A program made the position numbers and the translations under genes. This document shows, piece after piece, positions 1 to 5,233 of a DNA stretch of 5,741 bases. The stretch is from the NCBI GenBank assembly GCA_048615375.1, contig JBMCLJ010000088.1:1-5741 (forward strand). Direction: 5' to 3'. The stretch is from JBMCLJ01 sp048615375 (GTDB taxonomy: Bacteria > Patescibacteriota > Dojkabacteria > JAOAGR01). A model generated the notes under the pieces. The model ran no database searches, was not told where the DNA came from, and saw only the letters and a program-made list of their open reading frames with translations. The stretch's first letter is position 1; each line of letters begins with the position of its first letter.

Positions 1-1
1 T

Positions 2-571
2 CATAATCTGGACGTGCATTCTAACCTGGATTTAAATAAGAAAAAATATGTCAGGGGAATAATAACTGCTGCAGGAGAGGATTTAATTATTTCTCCAGTG
101 ACTAAAACTCCCTGTGTCGCTTACTGGTATGACCTCTACCTGGATAATGGCGAAACGAATGTACCATGTTATTTTGGTTTTGGCTTTGTCCCGTATCAGA
201 TTAGTGGAAAGGAGTATGTTCAATTTCCACTTTCTAAGAATAAACGCCCTACTATTGGAATGGAAATGCAGCATTATGGGTATCTGTCACAACCGTACTT
301 CAAAACTTTACTGGAATATACCAGATCTGTTCCTATACAGAAGCTTACTATACACAGGAAAAAACAAAATAACCACAACGGAATTAAGTTGAAAGAAAAA
401 GATAACTACTCTCTTGTACCGAAGATCATAATCGAATTATTGAAAACCAGATATTCGTTACAACCAGGAACATATAATTATTGCAACTATGAGCTACAAG
501 ATCTTCGTAGTGGCAAACTTCATGAAAACATACTCCTTCCTGGCGAAGAAGTATCAATTGTGCAATTGTGA
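2..571 (+). CDS. GIDE-like domain protein (tentative), 5' end outside window
   Basis: The frame is open from the left edge to TGA at 569-571. The first candidate start is GTG at 14, but the codons before it are also open, so the gene probably begins outside the window. Counting from GTG14 it is 185 residues. The early part has a glycine followed by SPVTKTPCVAYW (residues 27-38), and the end has an Arg (165), a Glu (171) and LLPGEEVSIV (174-183). This order, 'SP-x-tg-x-PCv-y' near the start and 'E-x-x-L-x-PG-e-x-v-x-V' near the end, is how I recall the GIDE domain found in the E3 ligase MUL1 and in bacterial membrane proteins. The match is from memory and the middle is not recognisable. The protein stops right after the last GIDE-like strand, so no C-terminal membrane segment follows; any anchor would be upstream. 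No RING finger is visible. The cellular role is unknown. It lies 43 nt upstream of the peptidase start, on the same strand. Confidence 0.6.
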   Translation, partial: HNLDVHSNLDLNKKKYVRGIITAAGEDLIISPVTKTPCVAYWYDLYLDNGETNVPCYFGFGFVPYQISGKEYVQFPLSKNKRPTIGMEMQHYGYLSQPYFKTLLEYTRSVPIQKLTIHRKKQNNHNGIKLKEKDNYSLVPKIIIELLKTRYSLQPGTYNYCNYELQDLRSGKLHENILLPGEEVSIVQL

Positions 572-579
572 AACTCAGG

Positions 580-615
580 TAGACTTACATCTCTGTACTG
601 GATACAATCACATTA
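580..615 (+). promoter_or_regulatory. Candidate promoter giving a leaderless M16 peptidase mRNA
   Basis: TAGACT (580-585) is a 4/6 match to the -35 consensus. It is separated by 17 nt from TACAAT (603-608), a 5/6 match to the -10 consensus. Six bases then lead to ATG at 615, so the usual start point, 7 nt past the -10 box, would be the A of the ATG. No Shine-Dalgarno sequence precedes this ATG, which fits a leaderless transcript. Predicted only from the sequence. Confidence 0.45.
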
Positions 616-1847
616 TGCAATTAACAACAGGTAAGACCGCAAATGACTATAATTACCTTCATATCCAGAAGGAAAGTCCAATATCTCTTATTCTTTTTCT
701 TGTGAAAAATGGATCACGATTTGAAAATGAGAAAAATAATGGAATTTCTCACTTTCTTGAGCATATGATGTTCAAACCTACTAAAAACCGGGCAACAAGT
801 AAAATCATTTCAACGGAAATTGAAAGCATCGGTGGCGTATCAAACGCGTTCACTGGCACAGAATACACGGGCTACTACATTCAGGTACTTCAAGAGAATT
901 TTGACAAAGCGTATGAGATTCTCGCCGATCTTCTTCAGAACGGCGTTCTTGAAGAGCGGGATATTGAGATAGAAAAAGGAGTTGTTACGGAAGAGATACG
1001 AATGTATAAAGACTCACCATCGGATATGGTAGGCTGGTACGCGCAGGAAAATGTTTTTCCCGATATGCAATTAGGCAGACCAATTACCGGGACAGAAGAG
1101 ACTGTCGCTTCAATCACCCGGGATGATTTACGGAATTTTATCAGTTCACATTATCTGCAGGATGATTTTCTTGTGGTAAGTGTGGGAGACTTTGACGAAA
1201 GCAGAGTGATAACAAGCACAGAAACATTTCTCCGCCCTCGACCACGCGGGAAGCTGGAGTATGAGCCTGCAAAGTTTTCCCCGAACGAGAAGATTAACTA
1301 TCATGAACGAGCTGACGCGAACCAGGCGCATACAATCATTTCCTTTCCCGGAGTCCATCTCACTGATGAAAAAAAATATGAGTATATGTTAACTGAAGCT
1401 GTGCTTGGGGATGGTATGGGTTCAATTCTTTTTGATCTCTTACGCGAACAGCTTGGTGTCGCGTACTATGTATACGCCTCGAATAGCAAATATATGGATA
1501 CAGGAATCTTTGAAATAGGATTTGGGGCAAATTTTGACAAAACAAAGCAGACTGTGGATCTAATCTTCAAGGAATTGAAAAAACTCCAGGAGACTCCAAT
1601 ATCTGATGATGAGCTTAATCGCGCGAAAAACCTACTCTACTCGATTTTTGCAATGCAACAGGAGAGTGTAGGTTATCTTGGGAGAAAGTATGGTATGGAC
1701 TATCTGATGAAAGGTGAGATAGAAACTATAGACGAAGTCAGGGAAAAGATTTTCAGCATTTCTGCGAATGATATACTTACTACAGCACAACATGTCTTTA
1801 ATGACCAGTACAATATCACCTACATCGCCAATAAGAAGCTACTCTAA
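615..1847 (+). CDS. M16 family zinc metallopeptidase (insulinase/processing-peptidase type)
   Basis: A 410-residue protein, the normal length for single-chain bacterial M16B peptidases, which work as dimers and cleave peptides or protein leaders. The inverted zinc motif HFLEH is at residues 46-50, within the typical NGISHFLEHMMF context. The third zinc ligand is expected about 76 residues later, at E127 in VVTEEI (123-128). The C-terminal half has the second M16 domain with LREQLGVAYYV (276-286), which matches the conserved R/Y substrate-binding segment. The protein therefore looks catalytically complete. No signal peptide is visible, so it is probably cytoplasmic. I chose ATG615 because family members begin just before the first strand. 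The frame is open further upstream, to ATG489, but those 42 extra residues look unlike the family and overlap the preceding gene. The 3' end overlaps the MGMT-family gene, suggesting co-transcription. The natural substrate cannot be told from the sequence. Confidence 0.95.
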   Translation: MQLTTGKTANDYNYLHIQKESPISLILFLVKNGSRFENEKNNGISHFLEHMMFKPTKNRATSKIISTEIESIGGVSNAFTGTEYTGYYIQVLQENFDKAYEILADLLQNGVLEERDIEIEKGVVTEEIRMYKDSPSDMVGWYAQENVFPDMQLGRPITGTEETVASITRDDLRNFISSHYLQDDFLVVSVGDFDESRVITSTETFLRPRPRGKLEYEPAKFSPNEKINYHERADANQAHTIISFPGVHLTDEKKYEYMLTEAVLGDGMGSILFDLLREQLGVAYYVYASNSKYMDTGIFEIGFGANFDKTKQTVDLIFKELKKLQETPISDDELNRAKNLLYSIFAMQQESVGYLGRKYGMDYLMKGEIETIDEVREKIFSISANDILTTAQHVFNDQYNITYIANKKLL

Positions 1848-2154
1848 ACCGGGTCAAGTTTTTGAACGAATTTATAACGTAGTCAAGCAGATACCAAAGG
1901 GTAGTGTTGTAACCTACGGAGAAATTGCTGGAAAAGCTGGTATAAGAAACCCCCGTATTGTTGGCTTTGCTTTGCACAATAACCCCGACCCGAAGTCAAC
2001 CCCATGCCACCGGGTAGTCAAAAAGGATGGCTCACTCGCAGAAGGATTCGCTTTTGGAGGCAAGGCAGCACAACGAAGATTACTTGAGAGTGAGGGAGTA
2101 AAATTTGTGGGAGAAAAAGTACTGCATTTGAAAATTATCACTTACCCACTATAA
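1801..2154 (+). CDS. MGMT-family DNA alkyltransferase domain protein (short form)
   Basis: About 117 residues from ATG1801, covering only the C-terminal catalytic/DNA-binding domain of O6-alkylguanine-DNA alkyltransferase. The N-terminal domain of Ada/Ogt/MGMT is absent. Visible family features, in order, are IPKGSVVTYGEIA (helix-turn-helix entry), NPRIVGFALHNNP containing the arginine-finger residue, and STPCHRVV with the alkyl-accepting cysteine (codon at about 2005-2007). LLESEGV follows. Classical alkyltransferase-like (ATL) proteins replace this Cys with Trp; here Cys is kept, so direct dealkylation of O6-alkylguanine is possible, while the size resembles ATL proteins that flag lesions for nucleotide excision repair. 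Start choice is uncertain: in-frame ATGs lie at 1768, 1792 and 1801, none with a clear ribosome site. I prefer 1801 because the family begins close to the following VFERIY segment. It overlaps the peptidase 3' end by 47 nt, so it is likely expressed by translational coupling. Confidence 0.93.
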   Translation: MTSTISPTSPIRSYSKPGQVFERIYNVVKQIPKGSVVTYGEIAGKAGIRNPRIVGFALHNNPDPKSTPCHRVVKKDGSLAEGFAFGGKAAQRRLLESEGVKFVGEKVLHLKIITYPL

Positions 2155-2162
2155 TAGTAATA
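2128..2162 (+). promoter_or_regulatory. Candidate promoter giving a leaderless yqeY mRNA
   Basis: TTGAAA (2128-2133, 5/6 to consensus) and a perfect TATAAT (2150-2155) are separated by 16 nt. The -10 box overlaps the stop codon of the preceding gene (2152-2154). Six bases separate it from ATG2162, so transcription should begin at or within a base of the start codon. No Shine-Dalgarno sequence is present. The spacing is the same as at the M16 peptidase, which strengthens both calls. Confidence 0.6.
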
Positions 2163-2590
2163 TGACAAAATACGAACAAATCAAAGAAGATTTAAAATCC
2201 GCTATGAAATCCGGTGAAAAAGATAAAACCGGTGTTTTACGTTTCTTACTGGCAGATATTAAAAATGAAGCGGTAAACAGCAACGCAGATAGAGAAAATA
2301 TACCTGACGACGTCACCATGAAAGTCCTGGAAAAGGCAGCGAAGAGCCGTAAAGACGCTATTACAGTCTACGACCAGCAAGGAAGAACAGATTTAGCAGA
2401 ACCGGAACGTAAGGAGCTCCAGATCCTTCAATCCTATCTTCCGGCACAACTCAGTGACGCGGAGCTGCAGAACATTGTGCAAAAAGTAAAAGCCGAAAAC
2501 CCCTCCATGCAGGGAATGGCACTCATGGGTAAAATCATGCCCCTCGTCAAAGGCAAAGCTGATCCTGACAGGATTAAATCGCTGTTGTAA
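2162..2590 (+). CDS. yqeY: GatB/YqeY domain-containing protein
   Basis: A 142-residue protein matching the YqeY family over its whole length. The N-terminal helical segment has LKSAMKSGEKDKTGVLRFLLADIKN-type sequence split over residues 11-35. The centre has KSRKDAITVYDQQGRTDLAE (61-80) followed by E-x-x-E-L-x-I-L and YLPAQLSD (92-99). The C-terminus has MALMGKIMPLVKGKAD (119-134). The family resembles the tRNA-binding tail domain of GatB, the amidotransferase subunit that corrects misacylated Gln-tRNA/Asn-tRNA. Free-standing YqeY has no firmly established reaction, so a tRNA-linked role is inference from the fold. It ends a few residues earlier than the usual length of about 148. It is the last gene of the rightward run, 7 nt after the MGMT-family stop, and may also have its own promoter. 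It converges with the membrane-protein gene across a 4-nt gap with no visible terminator. Confidence 0.95.
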   Translation: MTKYEQIKEDLKSAMKSGEKDKTGVLRFLLADIKNEAVNSNADRENIPDDVTMKVLEKAAKSRKDAITVYDQQGRTDLAEPERKELQILQSYLPAQLSDAELQNIVQKVKAENPSMQGMALMGKIMPLVKGKADPDRIKSLL

Positions 2591-2594
2591 ATTT

Positions 2595-3269
2595 TCATTC
2601 CTTAAGCTTGAATTGCTTCAGCGATCGTTTTAACCTGTCCACTTCTTCATCCGAAGTCTCTGAATCGTAGAACATGGTTACTGCCGCCCTGGTATCAGGA
2701 GCTTCGGAAATGTATTTCGCTTCATAGTAACCTGTTCCCTGCTCCAATGGCATAGATAATCCAAATGTACACTCTGACTCACCATGCCCGCCACTAAAAT
2801 CAGTAAACTCTAAAGTAAGTTCTACTTGTACTGCAGGTAAAGCTTCCAGGTCGTTTTTGATTTCATCAGCAATTGTCTCACACTCTTTCGGCCAAAACGC
2901 CATTCCTTTAAGACTGGAAGGTTCGACGGTTCTGATAGAATTCTTACCACCATTCAGATTGGTCTCCTGACTTTCTGAGGTAAGCTCTCCCTGTAATTCC
3001 GTCACATCTCCATAATTCTCGGGGTAGTAAAAGACATACGTATCATTCTCAACACTTTTAAGCCCCTCTACTTCTTTATATGACAGGTAGAATACACCAC
3101 CCACGACTGATCCACACACGCATAAAGACAGGAGAAAAAAAGAGGCAAGTACAATAATTAACGTTTTCTTTGACTTTTTTTGAGGTTTCGCACTAATGGT
3201 AGAATTATTTTGAACTTCCTGTGTTTTCTGAGAAGGCTGTGAGGTCGACCCAGTCTGTGTATCCTGCAT
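2595..3269 (-). CDS. Single-pass membrane protein of unknown function
   Basis: A 224-residue protein that I do not recognise as a named family. Residues 1-27 are polar and rich in Q, S and T. A basic stretch, KPQKKSKK (28-35), leads into one hydrophobic segment at about 36-63, containing two cysteines (50 and 52). Residues 64-224 form a soluble domain. The positive charges before the helix predict an N-inside, C-outside topology. The outer domain includes TYVFYYPENYGD (77-88) and ends with aromatic strands and a short amphipathic helix (about 207-220). This layout faintly recalls PsbP/Mog1-like extracytoplasmic domains, a weak memory-based guess. C130 and C167 could form a disulfide. The start ATG at 3269 places the basic stretch and helix normally. 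It is followed tail to tail by yqeY and lies 89 nt downstream of the hydrolase stop on the same strand, so the two may share a transcript. Confidence 0.85.
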   Translation of the reverse strand: MQDTQTGSTSQPSQKTQEVQNNSTISAKPQKKSKKTLIIVLASFFLLSLCVCGSVVGGVFYLSYKEVEGLKSVENDTYVFYYPENYGDVTELQGELTSESQETNLNGGKNSIRTVEPSSLKGMAFWPKECETIADEIKNDLEALPAVQVELTLEFTDFSGGHGESECTFGLSMPLEQGTGYYEAKYISEAPDTRAAVTMFYDSETSDEEVDRLKRSLKQFKLKE

Positions 3270-3303
3270 ACATATTTTTAAATCATTTATGCCAGGAATG
3301 CAA
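3270..3303 (-). promoter_or_regulatory. Weak promoter-like sequence upstream of the membrane protein gene
   Basis: Reading the - strand, TTGCAT (3303-3298) is followed after 17 nt by TAAAAA (3280-3275), then 5 nt to the ATG at 3269. Each box is a partial match (3/6 and 4/6), and the region is AT-rich, so chance is a real alternative. It is listed because its spacing to the ATG nearly repeats that of the two + strand candidates and no Shine-Dalgarno site is seen. Confidence 0.25.
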
Positions 3304-3324
3304 GGGATGGTCGGGTATACTAAA

Positions 3325-3360
3325 AGGTGCTTTAAAACAGTTTGTTATGTTCACGCACCT
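3325..3360. repeat. Short inverted repeat at the 3' end of the hydrolase gene
   Basis: AGGTGC (3325-3330) and GCACCT (3355-3360) are perfect 6-bp complements separated by 24 nt. One arm overlaps the hydrolase stop codon. The long loop and absence of a U-tract make it a poor intrinsic terminator; it may be chance. Confidence 0.25.
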
Positions 3361-5233
3361 ACCACACCTCTTCATTATCAACTGAGTCAATAACAGAACT
3401 CTCAAATACTCTTCTACGCCTTACCACCATGAACGACACAGCTACAAATCCCCCACCAACGATTATGGGAATATACGCAATACTCGGGATGCCTGACTTT
3501 GGAAGTTGCGTAGAATAAGGCGTTGGAGTTAAAGTAACAGTATAATTGTCTGCTGCCGGTGGGTTAGTGGACGATGGGTTTTGACTCGGCGTGAGGCTTG
3601 TTTGAGCTAGTGGTAGATTGGTAGCTGTCGAGGCTGGCGGGGAAGTTGCAGATGGTGAAGGTTTTGTGGGAGAGGATGTTGCAGAAGATTGCTCATAGGG
3701 ATCATCTGTAGGTTCCACCTCATCTTTAGTAACGTACACTACACATTTCTCCTGACTGCGGGTCATCCCTCCTAAAAAGGCATTGAGCTGCAGACTTTCT
3801 ACCGGAGCATTATTATTACTTTTATCAACAATGCCATTAAAAAGCTGGTCATAAGATACTGTAAACTTGAATACACGGCGTGGTGTGCCATTATCATCAC
3901 CCGTTACCTGCGATAGACCTGTTCCTTCCGCGGTAAGAGGGGTTGCTCCGGAGACGGTCTTTACTGGTGATAGTTTTGCTCCGCGGGGTATTCCGTTTGT
4001 ATCTTTGTTATTTAAGTTATAAAACGCGATACCGGCAGAATTATTTATCGGATTATCTACGGTACCGACAAGATTTACGTTCTCTCCAGGACGAAGCGTA
4101 TAATTTTTGGAGGAGTTTTCAAATGAGAGATCGACACATTCCGGACCAGCAGTGGTTAACTGTACACGGGTAAAACTTCCTGGAGGCAAAGATAACCCCA
4201 TACCCTGCGAAAGAGGAACTGTATATGAAGAGCTTTCAACTTTCCGTGAATCAAGGACTGATGTAGTAGTGGCGAATTCTCCAAACTCATAATCCGGCGA
4301 TGCTGCAAGTACCTTAACTTTTGCAGATCGATAAGCACTCAGCTTACCTTTATCAGTAAAATTCAAACTCACTTTTTGCTCAGATAAAGAAGAATTAGAG
4401 AGATACACATAAGTATCTCCATTTGTTGCTAGAGCACCAACACCCTTAATCATATCGACTTTTTCACCACCTTTTAAACATTTTATATCGTTACAAGCAG
4501 GGCTATCCGGAGCAGTAAATATTGGAGATGCTGGTATACTAACATCGTAATATTTAGCACCTTGTAGTGCAGAAGTATGCTCAAAAATCTTTCCATGAAT
4601 ATTCGGTTCTTTATTTTTCTCAAAAATTGCACATGCATGATTATCAGCTAACAGACTGTGGTATGAACCTGCGAGAGCATTTGCACGTACCATGCTCATA
4701 ATCATATTATAAGTATTGAATCCATGGTCAAAAGAATTCTGCCAACCTCCACTATCAGCTTTCCAGCACATAATATTCCACTCTGTTATTGCTATTGGTT
4801 TGTTATACTGTTTTTTCAGCCTATCAAAAATTTTTTCATACATATTTGATGATGTATACGCAGAGATTCCAGTATAACCACCTCCTCCTGCGAGATGTAC
4901 CGCAAATGGATAGAGATGATCAGAAACAGAATCAAAACAGTTTACGCCACTACACTTCTCATTAATAACTCCCTGCAGAGCTTTTATCCACTGGGCTTCT
5001 TTGCTTGTGGTATCCTGTGCGAGGTTCTGATTATTACCGCTTGAAGGGAAGCCTACTATTGCTATATGTATTGATGGATCCTCAGCTTTCATTACTCTGG
5101 CAAATTCTACGGCAACTTGCGCGTATTCATTCGGATCCCAATATCCCCATGGCTCATTACCAAGTTCATAATGCTTGATTTCTCCTTTAAATTTCTTTAC
5201 TAGATCCCGTGCGCATCCTGAAGTAAGATCTCT
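3359..5233 (-). CDS. Glycoside hydrolase, C-terminal fragment (clan GH-A type, surface anchored)
   Basis: This frame is open from 5233 to the TAG at 3359-3361, but its first ATG (5092) lies inside the catalytic domain, so it has no credible start of its own. Upstream of that ATG, at 5147-5173, it encodes HYELGNEPWG, a GH-A type acid/base motif with the Glu codon at 5153-5155. Counting from ATG5092: SDHLYPF (57-63) contains a likely active-site His, AITEWN (101-106) carries the predicted nucleophile E104, 124 residues after the acid/base Glu, and the catalytic module closes with SLPPGSFTRVQL (301-312), as in arabinofuranosidase-type beta-sandwiches. A second beta-rich module (about 316-456), a Pro/Ser/Thr stalk (about 458-528) and a sorting-signal-like tail follow. 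GH51, GH39, GH44 or GH79 relatives are all possible, with GH51-like my best recollection. The substrate is unknown. Several cysteines (47/52, 200/205, 319/450) suit an extracytoplasmic, disulfide-bearing protein. Confidence 0.85.
   Translation of the reverse strand, partial: RDLTSGCARDLVKKFKGEIKHYELGNEPWGYWDPNEYAQVAVEFARVMKAEDPSIHIAIVGFPSSGNNQNLAQDTTSKEAQWIKALQGVINEKCSGVNCFDSVSDHLYPFAVHLAGGGGYTGISAYTSSNMYEKIFDRLKKQYNKPIAITEWNIMCWKADSGGWQNSFDHGFNTYNMIMSMVRANALAGSYHSLLADNHACAIFEKNKEPNIHGKIFEHTSALQGAKYYDVSIPASPIFTAPDSPACNDIKCLKGGEKVDMIKGVGALATNGDTYVYLSNSSLSEQKVSLNFTDKGKLSAYRSAKVKVLAASPDYEFGEFATTTSVLDSRKVESSSYTVPLSQGMGLSLPPGSFTRVQLTTAGPECVDLSFENSSKNYTLRPGENVNLVGTVDNPINNSAGIAFYNLNNKDTNGIPRGAKLSPVKTVSGATPLTAEGTGLSQVTGDDNGTPRRVFKFTVSYDQLFNGIVDKSNNNAPVESLQLNAFLGGMTRSQEKCVVYVTKDEVEPTDDPYEQSSATSSPTKPSPSATSPPASTATNLPLAQTSLTPSQNPSSTNPPAADNYTVTLTPTPYSTQLPKSGIPSIAYIPIIVGGGFVAVSFMVVRRRRVFESSVIDSVDNEEVW
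3362..3505 (-). other. LPXTG-like cell-surface sorting signal (LPKSG, helix, RRRR)
   Basis: The hydrolase ends with LPKSG (3491-3505), a 20-residue hydrophobic stretch rich in I, V, G and F (residues 538-557 from ATG5092), then four arginines (558-561). This is the three-part layout of sortase substrates, with Ser in place of the usual Thr. The tail after the arginines is 16 residues, acidic, and longer than in typical substrates. If no sortase accepts it, the same segment would act as a membrane anchor. No sortase gene lies in the window. Confidence 0.65.
3509..3721 (-). other. Pro/Ser/Thr-rich stalk of the surface hydrolase
   Basis: Residues about 458-528 from ATG5092 are dominated by S, T, P and A with acidic residues at the start (DEVEPTDDPYEQ) and no predicted hydrophobic core. 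Such segments usually act as extended, possibly glycosylated spacers that hold a catalytic module away from the envelope. The repeats are irregular, with no exact repeating unit. Confidence 0.7.
3725..4147 (-). other. Beta-rich accessory module of the surface hydrolase
   Basis: Residues about 316-456 from ATG5092 sit between the catalytic region and the stalk. The sequence alternates hydrophobic and polar residues with many G, N and D turns (for example YTLRPGENVNLVGTV), as in Ig-like or carbohydrate-binding sandwiches. Cysteines 319 and 450 lie at its two ends and could be joined. No named family is recognised; carbohydrate binding is only a guess. Confidence 0.5.

Noticed and set aside
569..571. 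TGA read as an amino acid, extending the first gene.
   Set aside because: The GIDE-like motif is complete just before this TGA, and a promoter-like sequence for the next gene follows directly.
489..614. Longer M16 peptidase start at ATG489, with a TATAAT at 473-478 just upstream.
   Set aside because: The added 42 residues do not resemble the family N-terminus and overlap the upstream gene by 83 nt. The TATAAT there has no good -35 partner, whereas ATG615 has a -35/-10 pair at the right spacing.
1768..1800. Longer MGMT-family start at ATG1768 or ATG1792.
   Set aside because: Both are possible, but the extra residues come from DNA coding for the M16 C-terminus, match nothing in the alkyltransferase family and have no ribosome site. 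ATG1801 is the shortest usable ATG start.
3325..3360. Inverted repeat AGGTGC/GCACCT as an intrinsic terminator of the hydrolase gene.
   Set aside because: The stem is only 6 bp, the loop 24 nt, and no T-run follows on the transcribed strand.
3943..4338. Small open frames on both strands within the hydrolase gene.
   Set aside because: They are out-of-frame shadows of a strongly supported coding region and encode low-complexity or Leu/Arg-rich sequence with no domain features.
5090..5092. ATG5092 as the true start of a separate 577-residue protein.
   Set aside because: The in-frame sequence upstream of it encodes the GNEP acid/base motif and continues to 5233, so the ATG is an internal methionine of the catalytic domain.
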